A DNA stretch of 64,000 nt from Rhodoligotrophos appendicifer. Its GTDB lineage: Bacteria > Pseudomonadota > Alphaproteobacteria > Rhizobiales > Im1. A program made the translations under genes and the position numbers. How positions within the stretch are numbered: position 1 is the first letter of the stretch; each line of letters begins with the position of its first letter. Location of the stretch: NCBI RefSeq assembly GCF_007474605.1, contig NZ_VHKL01000004.1, forward strand, positions 372,001-436,000. Direction: 5' to 3'. This document shows positions 27,025 through 36,640 of the stretch, one piece after another. The notes below the pieces were generated by a model that was not told the origin of the DNA, did no database searches, and saw only the letters and a program-made list of their open reading frames with translations.

Positions 27025-28047
27025 ATGACCGCTGGGCTCCGCACGCCGCTTTGCGACCTTCTAGGCTGCGATGTTCCTATTCTTCAGGCCGGCATGGGCG
27101 GGCCTGCGCGCCATGAACTCGCCGGTGCTGTGGCTCAAGCCGGGGGGTTCGGAATGCTTGGAATGGTCCGTGAAAGCGCGGATTTGATCGAGCAGGAGAT
27201 CAGAGCGCTCAGGGCGCTCACAGACCGCCCTTTCGCAGTGAATCTTATCCCTGCTGCCACTGATCCTGCTCTGCTCAAAGCAGAGATGGATGTGGCGCTC
27301 TCACTCAAAGTTGCCGCCTTCACCTTTTTCTGGGATCCCATCCCCAGGGAGATCGCCCGCGCCAAGGCGGCAGGGGCTCTCGTCCTCCACCAAGTCGGAT
27401 CATTAGAGGCAGCACGTTTGGCTGAAGCGGCAGGCGCCGACGTGCTCATTGCACAAGGCGTCGGGGCCGGGGGCCATATCCATGGCACTATCGGTGCTCT
27501 GGTCTTGACCGAACTGATTGCACGAGAAGCCAAGGTCCCGGTCGTAGCCTCCGGCGGCTTCGCCACAGGCGCCAGCCTGGTGGCTGCACTTGCCCTCGGC
27601 GCACAAGCCATTCAATGCGGTACAGCCTTCCTTGCCACTCAGGAGTCCTATGCTCATGAATACCACAAGCACCGAGTTGTGGCAGCAAGCGCCGAGGATA
27701 CAGTCTTCACAGACGCGTATGTACTGAACTGGCCAAAGGGTGCTCCCGTACGGGTCCTTAGAAACAGCATCATTCAAGCACTCGGCCACAATCTTACCGG
27801 ACATGATCCCGCCGACCTTTCTCACGAAGTGATTGCAAGCGAAGATGGACGGCCCCTGCTGCGCTATTCGACTGACTCGCCACTAAGAACAACCGAAGGC
27901 GACCTTGAGGCTATGGCCCTGTACGCCGGAGAAAGCGCAAGTTTTGTCGATGCGGTGCCATCTGCCTCCGAAACAATCGGCAGAATTATGGCTGAAGCCG
28001 AAGCCGCTCTTGTTCGTGTCAAGCAGTTCGGAAAATCAGGTGCGTAG
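27025..28047 (+). CDS. NAD(P)H-dependent flavin oxidoreductase / nitronate monooxygenase family
   Basis: A 340-residue FMN-binding TIM barrel. GGGAG at 27014-27018 is six bases from ATG 27025, so I take that start rather than the ATG at 27019. Motifs: PILQAGMGGPARHELAGAVA (FMN phosphate loop start), ADVLIAQGVGAGGHIHG (AQGxEAGGH motif with Val replacing Glu, binding FMN and substrate) and VVASGGFATGASLVAALALG (second FMN-phosphate loop), then GAQAIQCGTAFLAT. Class members oxidise nitronates or reduce quinones and enoyl substrates. The exact substrate is not readable. It stands alone, with no obvious partner gene. Confidence 0.85.
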   Translation: MTAGLRTPLCDLLGCDVPILQAGMGGPARHELAGAVAQAGGFGMLGMVRESADLIEQEIRALRALTDRPFAVNLIPAATDPALLKAEMDVALSLKVAAFTFFWDPIPREIARAKAAGALVLHQVGSLEAARLAEAAGADVLIAQGVGAGGHIHGTIGALVLTELIAREAKVPVVASGGFATGASLVAALALGAQAIQCGTAFLATQESYAHEYHKHRVVAASAEDTVFTDAYVLNWPKGAPVRVLRNSIIQALGHNLTGHDPADLSHEVIASEDGRPLLRYSTDSPLRTTEGDLEAMALYAGESASFVDAVPSASETIGRIMAEAEAALVRVKQFGKSGA

Positions 28048-28318
28048 ATGGAGGCTTGTTTGCCAATCGGACTTTCGGCTTGGGGGCCGGTAGCTGACCG
28101 TCCGCTGCTTAAATTTCAGCTGCGAAATCAGACACTAGTTCACCAAGAAATCGCAGGAGCGCCGAGTCGGCGAAGCGCCACACCATTGAAAAAGTAAATG
28201 GTTAAAACAGCTTCGTTGACCACTGCTCCTTCGCGTTTTTAGAAGCTCGACAGCGTATCTTCTGTTCCATGACAATACCAAAGCGGGGCTGGGGTTCTAT
28301 CAACATGCATTGAATAAA

Positions 28319-29746
28319 CTAAAAGTAAAACCAGGCGCCAAAATGGGCGCGGACATTATTATTGGTCTCAGTGCCCAGCACGTCGGGCGCCACAGAGATC
28401 GTGCGTTCGCGCTCGCCCCAGATCACCTCCCAACCGAAGCGGAGCAGGCTGGCCGGACGCCACATCGCATTCGCATGCAGCGCCATGACCTCGACCGTCG
28501 CATCGGTGATTCCAGAGTCGACGACATCGTTACGCTTCTGTGTGGCATAGCCCCAACCGAGATTGGTTGACAGGCTGTCGGACAGAGCGACCGAAATGCC
28601 CGCGAACAGACCAAGTTGATCGACGGTTTCGATTTTTCCGCTCGCCGGATCGACATAGGCGCCGAAGCTCGTTCCCACCAGATAATTGCCGAGGCCGGAT
28701 CCGTATTGGGCAGAGCCGTAGAGACTGAGCAGTCTCGATAGCTTCAAGGTTCCGCTGGCCTTGAGGCCCCATCCGAGGGCGCAGTCGTTCCTAGCGCGGC
28801 CGGACGCGTCGCCATCGGTGCGAAAATTGCGCAGCATGGCCGACAGCAGAAATTCGCTGCCTTCTCCGTCCGCGTAAGTCCAGCGTGCCGCGAGATCAGG
28901 GATCGTGTCGGACGCCCCCGCCGCTGTCGTCTGGGCACCGGTCTGGTAACTCCCACCTCCCGCGCTGCCGGAGGCGGCTGCCAAATCGCCCGTATCACCC
29001 GTCGGGTCCTCGATGGAAATGGCGAACTCGGACGCTCCCGATCGCCAGCTCGCCCTGACTTGCGCGTTGCGCTGGGTTTCGACGAGGCCGGCTGAGGGCT
29101 TCGGATCGACCTTCGGCGTTCCGTTGAAATTGGACCGATAATTCCGGTCGAACTGACCAGCGCCTAAAGTCCAGCCCGGCGCCAGCTCCCATTCGCCCCA
29201 CGCGTAACGCAGGCGAAGATCGGCATCGGACGTGAAGAAGTCGGTCTGGACGACAGTCCGGATCTCGCCGATCGACGTTTGGGATCGGGACTTGATATCA
29301 AATCGGGATCGTGTGGCCTGCAGCTGGACGTGATGCTGGTCTTCGATGTCGACGATCTCGTTATAGTTGAACTGGTCACCGAGATTCTGGTTGAAATCGT
29401 AGATGACCGCGCCCTTGACGTAACCGGCGATGGTCAGCTGGTGGACGGGGACCGGGAGATCGGCCGAGGGCGCAATGGCCACGGTGAGGCCGGCCGAGGG
29501 CGGGACGGCATCGCTTGGATTGTCTGTCGGCCAATCGGCAAGGGCCGCCGAACCGCTGATGATGGAGATGCGGCTCGCGCGACGCGGCGGCGCAGGCGTG
29601 GGAGATGCCATCTGAAGGGTCATGATCCGCGTCTCCAAGCTGCTCAGTTCGGCGCGCAGCTCTTCGAGCTGATCACTTAGCGCAGGCTTGGCCGTCGACA
29701 GAAGGGCGAGGCCGCCCAGCAGCACAGCCGAGGATCGATTAAGCAT
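28319..29746 (-). CDS. Outer-membrane porin (DcaP-like beta-barrel)
   Basis: A 475-residue outer-membrane protein. Signal peptide MLNRSSAVLLGGLALLSTAK with cleavage near ALS (residues 22-24), then a coiled-coil heptad stretch EELRAELSSLETRIMTLQ as in DcaP-type trimeric porins. From GYVKGAVIYDFNQNLGDQFN on, alternating hydrophobic beta strands run to the C-terminus, which ends in WFYF with the terminal Phe needed for BAM recognition. FDIKSRSQTSIGEIRTVVQT-like strands match DcaP. The start is the ATG ending at 29746. The protein is complete and would admit organic acids or amino acids. Confidence 0.8.
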   Translation of the reverse strand: MLNRSSAVLLGGLALLSTAKPALSDQLEELRAELSSLETRIMTLQMASPTPAPPRRASRISIISGSAALADWPTDNPSDAVPPSAGLTVAIAPSADLPVPVHQLTIAGYVKGAVIYDFNQNLGDQFNYNEIVDIEDQHHVQLQATRSRFDIKSRSQTSIGEIRTVVQTDFFTSDADLRLRYAWGEWELAPGWTLGAGQFDRNYRSNFNGTPKVDPKPSAGLVETQRNAQVRASWRSGASEFAISIEDPTGDTGDLAAASGSAGGGSYQTGAQTTAAGASDTIPDLAARWTYADGEGSEFLLSAMLRNFRTDGDASGRARNDCALGWGLKASGTLKLSRLLSLYGSAQYGSGLGNYLVGTSFGAYVDPASGKIETVDQLGLFAGISVALSDSLSTNLGWGYATQKRNDVVDSGITDATVEVMALHANAMWRPASLLRFGWEVIWGERERTISVAPDVLGTETNNNVRAHFGAWFYF

Positions 29747-30042
29747 GACGGCGCGCAATCGTATCGATCCCCGCCTGCTCGACCCGCGGGCCGGACGCCG
29801 AGCCTCAGAACTGTGAGGCGGCTCTATGATGGGCCCCTGCTGCACGATGCGAGTACACAGTCATTGTTCTAGTAGTCGATGCTGACGGCGCGTAAGCCGG
29901 CGATCGCCGATATGGAATCGAAGACCTTGTAGCCAAGCCCGCCCAGGAGGTTCCAGATCAGCTCGGACCCGGCGCCGAAACCACCGATCATCACCCCGCT
30001 CGTCAAGTTCGTACTAACGTTCGAAACCAGCTGGCGGCAGCG

Positions 30043-30249
30043 TCATACAATTTGCCAAGTGCCATCGTCCGCCTGTGACATCACTTGTGTCAGCTTTCCA
30101 TTCGAGAAATTTACCTGCGCAGCGCTTAAGGCTGCCGCGACGGCTTCGGCTCGGGTGTCGTATTTCCGCGAATAGATGTTGGAGGACTTATACGCCCAGC
30201 CAACGTCTTGCTTGACCACGAAAACCCAACCCTTCCGCACGGTCCTCAC
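30043..30249 (-). CDS. DUF2188-like small protein
   Basis: A 68-residue protein starting at GTG 30249, with AAAGGTGATGG just upstream. The order GWVFVVKQDVGWAYKSSN, then a Lys/Arg-rich strand, a Thr-(x)3-AVAAALSAAQ helix and DDGTWQIV fits the DUF2188 fold, a strand-strand-helix-strand unit with the family's GW and final DG-x-I. The function is unknown. It stands alone. Length and architecture are typical. Confidence 0.55.
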   Translation of the reverse strand: MRTVRKGWVFVVKQDVGWAYKSSNIYSRKYDTRAEAVAAALSAAQVNFSNGKLTQVMSQADDGTWQIV

Positions 30250-30346
30250 CCATCACCTTTAAGATTGTCCGTTCGGCGCCGCGAGGGGCTTGCCGGTATC
30301 TCGCACCTCACGGCAACGATGTGCCGCAAGCCGCGGTGTGTGATGC

Positions 30347-31789
30347 CTACCCAGCCTTTTTCACGGCAGGAATGACCCACGAACCATCCAGGATCGAAGG
30401 GTTGTTTTCATCGGGCCAGTAGAGCCGCAACATCAATACAAATTTTCCTGGAGGCGATGGCAGCCAATTCGCCTCTTTGTCTGGACCGGGGGATTTGCTC
30501 TGTATGCGGATAACAACGGAGCCGTCGGCTTCGGCTTTGAGATCCTGCCGTGCGCTGATGGAATACCGGTTGATCGGGTTTGCAACGAAGAAGAATTTCT
30601 CATTATACATGGTCAAGGACCAGAAGCCCTTCACAGGCGGCAGCTGACCTTTTGCGAAGGTCATCGTGTAATCCTGCGATCCGTCATAGCTCCGGCTGAA
30701 CAGGCCTTCCTTCTGCTTTTCCGATGTCGGGTAAACCGCGTCTTGCGGCCGGTTGGCCCCAAGGCCGATCGCGGTGATCAGCGCCCTCTGCAGATAATTG
30801 GTGCCGTACAGGCCGGTCTTGGTTGTATAGGCCCAACCGTTGATGTCGTTGAGATCCCCATCGCTGAACTTGAAATGCAGCATGATACGCGCGACCGCAA
30901 CCTCGGGGATACGTTTGATGAAAACTGCATCAAGCTTGCTCTTGTCGAAATCTTGACCCGGTACGATTCCGATCTGCGCGAGCTTCTCCACGACCGGCGC
31001 GTCGGCCGCCGCGGGCGGATTTTTCTTCAGGAGATCAGCGAGGAGCGTGAAATACTCCAACGCATCCATGCGGTTCACTTGCTCCCGAACCGCCGTCTTC
31101 ATATCGACAGATGGATCGACCTTTCCTGGAGGAGGCGCCCATTCCTTGCCGTAAGCACTCAATGGGACGAGCTTGAACTTGTCTTGTAACTCGTGAACCT
31201 CTTGGTAGTCCTCGGGTGTCCCGGTGCAGTAAATGCGCCCTAGGAACCATACGATGCTGGTGGGGGACTTGTACTGGGTCACGCCCTCAGGCAGCGTTCC
31301 CTCCCAGCCCGGTCCCGTAATCGCATAGACCTGGGCTGCCGTCCCCGTCGTCCGCTTGCCCGGAACCTGGAAGACATTTGTCCAGCCGTCCAGCAATGGG
31401 AACAAGGCGTAACGATCGTTCATGTCGGGGATGCTCAACACCCAGGGCTCATCGCTGACATCGACGAAGGCCGTCGTGTAGAGCGTGTCGGCATTTGGCG
31501 CCGTGACGTCCCGAAAACTGGCGTCCGGATAACGGCGAAGCTTGATGATCTGGCCCATGGGGGCCTTGGTCCCCTCCGGTGCAGCGACATTCGTCAGCAC
31601 TCGGCGCGTCATTTCCATGGTGACCAGCGGGTACCCGAAGGTATAGGCCTCAACCGCAATCCAGAACTCTTCCGACCCCTCGACCAGATCTTGGATCGGC
31701 CCGTCCAGGGCAAAAGCCGAATTGCTCGACAAAGAAGCAGCCGCAAGGCCAGCTCCTGCTAAGAGAATACTTCTCCGTGATGTTTTCAT
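30347..31789 (-). CDS. DUF1254/DUF1214 domain-containing exported protein
   Basis: A 480-residue protein with a Tat-like signal (KTSRRSILLAGAGLAAASLS), so probably periplasmic. The DUF1254 part has VEAYTFGYPLVTMEMTRRVL and APNADTLYTTAFVDVSDEPW, the conserved N-x-DTLY block. The DUF1214 part has KGFWSLTMYNEKFFFVANPI, NRYSISAR and the closing LMLRLYWP. GAGGAAATCA precedes the ATG ending at 31789. The enzymatic role of the family is unknown. Members are often induced by organic carbon sources. The AraC-type regulator gene at 32069-33157 is its upstream neighbour on the same strand and a plausible controller. Confidence 0.9.
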   Translation of the reverse strand: MKTSRRSILLAGAGLAAASLSSNSAFALDGPIQDLVEGSEEFWIAVEAYTFGYPLVTMEMTRRVLTNVAAPEGTKAPMGQIIKLRRYPDASFRDVTAPNADTLYTTAFVDVSDEPWVLSIPDMNDRYALFPLLDGWTNVFQVPGKRTTGTAAQVYAITGPGWEGTLPEGVTQYKSPTSIVWFLGRIYCTGTPEDYQEVHELQDKFKLVPLSAYGKEWAPPPGKVDPSVDMKTAVREQVNRMDALEYFTLLADLLKKNPPAAADAPVVEKLAQIGIVPGQDFDKSKLDAVFIKRIPEVAVARIMLHFKFSDGDLNDINGWAYTTKTGLYGTNYLQRALITAIGLGANRPQDAVYPTSEKQKEGLFSRSYDGSQDYTMTFAKGQLPPVKGFWSLTMYNEKFFFVANPINRYSISARQDLKAEADGSVVIRIQSKSPGPDKEANWLPSPPGKFVLMLRLYWPDENNPSILDGSWVIPAVKKAG

Positions 31790-32068
31790 TGATTTCCTCG
31801 AACTCTGGCGCGAGCACCTTTCAGAGACACTCTCCAGGTAGAGTAATCTTCGGTGGCGAGGCTCGACAGTTGAAGACGAGAATTCGACCGCAGGTGCCAC
31901 ACCTCACAATCTGCAAGATTTTCATTCGATGGGGTTTCCGAGATGGAAAATACACGTTGCTGGCCGAAATTCGTTTTTATGCCAGACTTCGCCGGTCGAT
32001 GAGAGACGTCAGCAAAATAGCGACTGGCAATAAAGCTGTTTCCAGCACAAGGCACGTGAACGAAGGGA

Positions 32069-33157
32069 TCACCTTTTGGCGCGATGATCGGCGCGCCACT
32101 TCATCGGTGTCGAGCCGGACCACTTCGTGAAGGCGCGACTGAATGCGCTGAGCTCGGAGAAGTGAAGCGCGAGACCGACCTCTGTGACTGAAAGCGAGGT
32201 ATTGCGCAACAATTGCCGTGCGATCTCGAACTGAACTTCGTCGGCCAATCCAGAAAATGTCGCCTCCTCTAATTCGAGGCGACGCGCCAAGGTTCTGCGC
32301 TTGAGCCGGAGCATCGTGCTTATCTCGCCCATCGTAGCCGGATGTGTCAGAAGCGCCACCCTAAGCAGCCTCCTCACCTGTTCCGACCAGTTGCCCGTAT
32401 CCTCGATATCCAGCAGCTCAACCTGCTCTTGCAGCATCTTGCGCAGTGCCGCGTCCGCAGTCGGCAGCTTGATGTCCAGCCATTTCTCGTCGAATAAGAT
32501 TGCGCTTTGCTCAGCCTCGAAGCGGACCGGCGCATTGAAGAATCGTTCATAGCGCCCCCGGGCCGGGGGTGTAGGCCGCGACAGAAGAACTTCGCTTGGT
32601 GCCCATTGGGGCCCGCACAGCGCACGCATGATATTGCGGCCGATCGCCAAAGCGCCATCGTAGATTTGGTCACAACCGGCGGCATCGGGTTCATAGATCA
32701 GATAGCCGAGCCGAACAGTGTCATTATCCGTCGCCAGGAACGGCACGGCGCCACGATCATGGTGATGCAGGTAGCGAACCAGGTCGCCGAGGGCTGTCCT
32801 TACGTCGGGCGCCTGTTGAAGATAGAAGCCGACGACGCCCAGGGAGGAGGCGCTGGTCCGTTCGCAGATCAGCAGTCCAAGGTCGTCGCGACCGGTGACC
32901 CGAGTAGAAAGTGCGATCAGCTCAGCAAATAGGGAGAAGGGAATGGTATTGTCCGGATCTGAAAAAACGCTAGCCGAAATTCCGACTTTTCCGAACACTT
33001 CATTGGGTTGGATGCCGAGGTCGAACAACACGCCTGGCAGCGTACTCGCGACGCCGACCCGGATGAAACTCTTTGGGACCAGCCGGCCTAATCCAGCCCG
33101 GACCACAACAGGCCTCCGTGGAATTGAGCTCGGAGCGCCCGAGTCGGGTAATGTCAC
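32069..33157 (-). CDS. AraC-family transcriptional regulator (OruR-like N-terminal domain)
   Basis: A 362-residue regulator. The N-terminal ligand domain (about residues 35-220, with SASVFSDPDNTIPFSLFAEL and RTALGDLVRYLHHHDRG) is the PF12625 'arabinose-binding domain' type found in OruR/ArgR-like AraC proteins. The C-terminal AraC DNA-binding domain holds two helix-turn-helices, TMGEISTMLRLKRRTLARRL and SLSVTEVGLALHFSELSAFS followed by RAFTKWSGSTPMKWR. The start is GTG 33157 with GAGGAAATC upstream. Its stop is 280 bases before the DUF1254 gene, so it could control it. No palindrome stands out in that gap. Confidence 0.9.
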   Translation of the reverse strand: MTLPDSGAPSSIPRRPVVVRAGLGRLVPKSFIRVGVASTLPGVLFDLGIQPNEVFGKVGISASVFSDPDNTIPFSLFAELIALSTRVTGRDDLGLLICERTSASSLGVVGFYLQQAPDVRTALGDLVRYLHHHDRGAVPFLATDNDTVRLGYLIYEPDAAGCDQIYDGALAIGRNIMRALCGPQWAPSEVLLSRPTPPARGRYERFFNAPVRFEAEQSAILFDEKWLDIKLPTADAALRKMLQEQVELLDIEDTGNWSEQVRRLLRVALLTHPATMGEISTMLRLKRRTLARRLELEEATFSGLADEVQFEIARQLLRNTSLSVTEVGLALHFSELSAFSRAFTKWSGSTPMKWRADHRAKR

Positions 33158-33359
33158 GATTTCCTCGAGGATTCTGAGTAGTTTCTGGCTGCTGCTGCAG
33201 CCGCCTCTCCTTCGCCTCCGATTGGCCTGTACGGTCTAATTGCAGACACTAATTGTCAAGTGCAGGTTTGCAATAAGTTGTCCTTCTAACCCTCGGCTTG
33301 TTGAAAGACTTTGCGATTCTAGCAGAGACAAAACAGATCAAACGTTACAAGACTCCGGC

Positions 33360-33735
33360 CGCGGCCGCTTCTGGAAGGGCCTAGGGCTCGCGGCCGCCAC
33401 GGCAACGGCGTCAGGCGCTGCTGCATTCCGCGTTCTCGGTCGCCTACGCGGTCTATTGGATGCGCGAGGGCTGCCTCACCCTGAGTTCTTGGTACTGGAC
33501 TCGCCGCTGTTCGCGTAATGGGAAGAGCTGGACGACGACGATAAGCCGATGACCGATGAGGAGCGAGCGATCGCCGCGACGTCGCTCGACGAGCGCTTCG
33601 ACGAGCATCTCGCTTCGGTTTCGAGCTTTTTGCCAGGTCTACCTCACTGAGAACAAAACGCTGCTCAAGGAGTTCATGCCCCGGACGATCGTGTTCTCGA
33701 AAGCCGGGAGGCGAGGGCTTTTCCCGGTGTTGGTA
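33360..33735 (+). pseudogene. C-terminal remnant of an SMC-like AAA ATPase (DUF3732-like)
   Basis: The frame reads ARGLPHPEFLVLDSPLFA, the Walker-B-like end of DUF3732/large coiled-coil ATPases, then a TAA (33516-33518) where a Tyr codon (TAC) is expected. It continues in frame WEELDDDDKPMTDEERAIAA and TSLDERFDEHLAS. After another frame change it gives VYLTENKTLLKEF, the I(I/V)xENK strand, and TIVFSKAGRRGLFPV, the closing FxxGRYGFFP-like motif. The upstream ATPase core and coiled coil are missing. Such ATPases are usually part of anti-phage or plasmid-defence modules, so this may be the tail of a lost defence locus. Confidence 0.65.
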
Positions 33736-34250
33736 CCTGACACTTTCAATGCTGACGCGCCGTGGCAAGAGGCCATGCACGTGATTTGCGCACGTGCGTC
33801 GGATGGCGCTGGCAGCAACCAGAATGTAGGCAATAGGTGATAGGCAACGGAAGAACTTCGCGTGATGGACGAGTCGCACATTGCTGCCATTCGTCGGAAC
33901 TAGCCTGAAGGTCCGCTTCTGGCTGCTGCTTGCGCAGATCCGCGATTGCCCGATCAAGCGGCACGGACCCACTCACTTGCGCGGGATGCTTATCTTGGTG
34001 ACAGGGATGACGATCGACATCTTCGGAGAACAGAAGTATCGCAGACCGTCGACGAGACGAGAGAGCGCATTCTCGCTATCCTACGACACCCCACATGACG
34101 TCGGCTATTCGCCCCGACCTGCACCAAAATCCGACCGTCTCTCTCCCACCATGTAGAGAACATCCGGGTGGCGACTCGATCCGCGACCGTTGAATTGGCA
34201 CGAGCCGACTCTACATACCTTCCAACCTGACTGCGCGAACCTAGAAGCGG
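33736..34250. other. Stretch without a recognisable gene
   Basis: About 500 bases between the ATPase remnant and the convergent MocR gene. Small frames on both strands have no family motif. I see no terminator or repeat of note. Confidence 0.4.
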
Positions 34251-35639
34251 TCATTTGCAGCCTCGGCCTCTCATTGCCTGCTCAAGGGCAGAGAACACTC
34301 GGCCGTCGTCCATTTGCGCCACGTTGAAACGAAGGAATGGCCCGTGCGACTGTGATGTGCTGAAGACATTGCCGGGCGCAAGAACGACACCATGCTCCAT
34401 ACAACGGCCTGCAATCACGGTCGAATCGTGTCCGTCGGGCAGTTGACACCAAAGATAGAAGCCGCCGCGCGGCATGATCCAGGGCGTAATTCCGAGGGAA
34501 GCGAGGCGTTCTGCCACTTTGCCCTTGGCGTGGCCGAGGCGTTTACGCACATCGTCCAGGTGCTTTCGATACGAGCCTCCCGCCAGCACCCCTTCGATCA
34601 GCTTCGTTGCAACAGGGCTGGGGCCGCCGAAGTTGGTTGCGACCTGAAGGTCAATCAGTCCTTCAATCCAGTCCGACCGCGCGGCGATATAGCCGCAACG
34701 CACGGAGGCGGAGAGCGTTTTTGAAAAGCTGCCGATCTTGATGACGCGATTAAGGCCGTCGAGAATGGCGAGGCGAGGCGACAGTGCCGGCTCAAAATCC
34801 GCGAAAATATCGTCTTCCACGATCGTTAGCCCATGAGCCGCAGCGGCGCTCAGCACGCGATGTGCGGTTTGCGGCGAAAGGCTTGCACCGGTGGGGTTAT
34901 GAAGGGCTGAGTTGGTAATGTAGAGGCGCGGATTCTCGCGAATGATCCCTTGCTCGAAAGCGGATACGTCTGGACCCGTCGGCGTAAATGGGATGCCGAC
35001 GATTTTGACCTGATGGGCACGCAACAGCGCATGGAAATTGAAATAGCAGGGATCATCGACCAGGACCGTGTCGCCGGGCCGCAACAGCAAACGGCAAATC
35101 AGGTCGATTGCCTGAGTCCCTGAGGCCGTCAGGATGATTTGATCCGTGGTCGCCGTGATGCCTTCATCAGCAAACCGGCCGAGCAGTAGGCGGCGCAAGG
35201 CCAGTGAACCGCGCGTGCTGCCGTAGCCGGACAGCAGCGTGTCGTCAGCACGGCCAAGCGCCCTCAGTCCCTTGCGAAGCGCGGCGTTCGGCATCCAGTC
35301 CGAAGGCAGCCATCCGCAGCCTGGCTTGAGAACAGATGGGTCGGCATCGAGCGACTGTCTGGAAACCCAGAAGGGATCGACTGCGCGCTCGCGCGGCGAC
35401 CCCATTTCGGCCAAAGCCATCGGCGGCAGATTCGCGCCCGTCACATAGAAGCCCGAGCCGCGCCGCGCGCGAATGACGCCTTCCGCCTCCAGTCGGTCGT
35501 AAGCCTCGACCACAGTGGAAGGCGAGACACCCATGATTTCGGCAAGGCGACGAACTGAGGTTAAGCGATCCCCAGCATTGAGCGCTCTGTTCGCGATTCT
35601 GGTGCGGACGGCGTTCATCAATGCTTCCGTCCGCGTCAT
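34251..35639 (-). CDS. MocR-type regulator (GntR domain fused to PLP aminotransferase fold)
   Basis: A 462-residue regulator. Residues 1-70 are a winged helix of the GntR family (RLTSVRRLAEIMGVSPSTVV then EAYDRLEAEGVIRARRGSGF). The remainder is a fold-type I aminotransferase domain with ILTASGTQAIDLICRLLLRP, YITNSALHNPTG (PLP-contact Asn-Pro) and the Schiff-base Lys in IGSFSKTLSASVRCGY. MocR proteins sense PLP or PLP-amino acid adducts. It is divergent from an EamA-type transporter gene with a 140-base shared promoter region containing direct repeats, so it most likely controls that gene and itself. Confidence 0.9.
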   Translation of the reverse strand: MTRTEALMNAVRTRIANRALNAGDRLTSVRRLAEIMGVSPSTVVEAYDRLEAEGVIRARRGSGFYVTGANLPPMALAEMGSPRERAVDPFWVSRQSLDADPSVLKPGCGWLPSDWMPNAALRKGLRALGRADDTLLSGYGSTRGSLALRRLLLGRFADEGITATTDQIILTASGTQAIDLICRLLLRPGDTVLVDDPCYFNFHALLRAHQVKIVGIPFTPTGPDVSAFEQGIIRENPRLYITNSALHNPTGASLSPQTAHRVLSAAAAHGLTIVEDDIFADFEPALSPRLAILDGLNRVIKIGSFSKTLSASVRCGYIAARSDWIEGLIDLQVATNFGGPSPVATKLIEGVLAGGSYRKHLDDVRKRLGHAKGKVAERLASLGITPWIMPRGGFYLWCQLPDGHDSTVIAGRCMEHGVVLAPGNVFSTSQSHGPFLRFNVAQMDDGRVFSALEQAMRGRGCK

Positions 35640-35654
35640 CTCTCCGTCGCCCCG

Positions 35655-35697
35655 CTATCCATCCAAAGCTCGATTGTATGGCTCACTCTATCCATAC
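35655..35697. promoter_or_regulatory. Putative MocR operator between mocR-like gene and EamA transporter
   Basis: Two direct repeats CTATCCAT (35655-35662 and 35688-35695) start 33 bases apart, about three helical turns. GTATGG (35676-35681) forms an inverted repeat with CCATAC (35692-35697) around 10 bases. Direct repeats on one face of the helix plus an inverted half-site are the arrangement reported for MocR dimers. The position, just upstream of the regulator's start in the divergent region, fits a control site. Confidence 0.5.
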
Positions 35698-35779
35698 GGA
35701 TTCGGATAATTGTATTCCACTGTTTCTGTCCAAGCTAGGCCCGGACCGCTATTCCGACGATGCAGGAAAGTGAGGACAT

Positions 35780-36640
35780 ATGGAAAGAGCAGCAGCGGGT
35801 TGGGGCAGCGGTCTCCTGGGCGTCATCATATTCAGCGGGTCGCTACCGGCCACCCGCGTGGCCGTGGCGGACTTTTCGCCGATGTTCCTTACATCCGCCC
35901 GCGCGGTGATCGCCGCACTGCTGGGGGCAACCTTCCTTTTGGCGCGGCACCAGATGCGGCCCGAGCGAAACGACATCCTTCCGCTGACACTGGTAGCGAT
36001 CGGCGGCGTCATCGGGTTTCCGTTGCTGACGGCGTTTGCGCTCCAGCACATGACCGCAGCGCATTCCATCGTCTTCATCGGCCTGCTGCCGCTCGCAACG
36101 GCCATCTTCGGCGTGGTACGCGGAGGCGAGCGTCCCAAGCCTGCCTTCTGGCTGTTCTCGGTCGTCGGTGCGGCCGCTGTCGCTGGCTTCGCGCTCTACG
36201 GAAGCGAGGGGGGAACGCTGATTGGCGAGCTGCTGATGTTCGCCGCGATTCTAGTGTGCGGGCTCGGCTACGCGGAAGGAGCGACGCTCTCACGCCGCCT
36301 CGGCGGCTGGCAGGTCATCTCTTGGGCCTTGCTGCTATCGCTTCCCATCATGGCCGTGATCGCCTTGTTTACCTTGCCCGAAACGTGGGGGAGGATCGGC
36401 GTGCCTGCCTGGGCCGGCCTCGCCTATGTGTCGATCTTCAGTATGATGGTGGGTTTCATCTTCTGGTATCGCGGCCTTGCGCTAGGCGGTATCGCGGGGG
36501 TTGGCCAGTTGCAGCTCCTGCAACCCTTTTTCGGGTTCCTGTTGGCGGCGATCTTTCTGGGCGAGCCGATCGCGTGGACGATGATCGCATCTACAGTGGT
36601 CATTGTCGCGTGTGTCGCCGGAGCAAAGCGTTTCGCCTGA
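35780..36640 (+). CDS. EamA/DMT-family transporter (RhaT/YdcZ type)
   Basis: A 286-residue inner-membrane protein with ten predicted transmembrane helices in two EamA repeats. Markers: SARAVIAALLGATFLL near the start of repeat 1, ALQHMTAAHSIVFIGLLPLA, and in repeat 2 GLAYVSIFSMMVGFIFWYRG and IAGVGQLQLLQPFFGFLLAA then FLGEPI, the usual end of an EamA repeat. GTGAGGACAT precedes the ATG. Such proteins export amino acids or other metabolites. Its divergence from a MocR gene is a common pairing, so it may export an amine or amino acid sensed by that regulator. Confidence 0.9.
   Translation: MERAAAGWGSGLLGVIIFSGSLPATRVAVADFSPMFLTSARAVIAALLGATFLLARHQMRPERNDILPLTLVAIGGVIGFPLLTAFALQHMTAAHSIVFIGLLPLATAIFGVVRGGERPKPAFWLFSVVGAAAVAGFALYGSEGGTLIGELLMFAAILVCGLGYAEGATLSRRLGGWQVISWALLLSLPIMAVIALFTLPETWGRIGVPAWAGLAYVSIFSMMVGFIFWYRGLALGGIAGVGQLQLLQPFFGFLLAAIFLGEPIAWTMIASTVVIVACVAGAKRFA

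Noticed and set aside
29872-30040. Possible membrane-protein tail on the minus strand (reading MIGGFGAGSELIWNLLGGLG)
   Set aside because: Protein-like but under 50 codons with no upstream continuation in frame. Not assignable.
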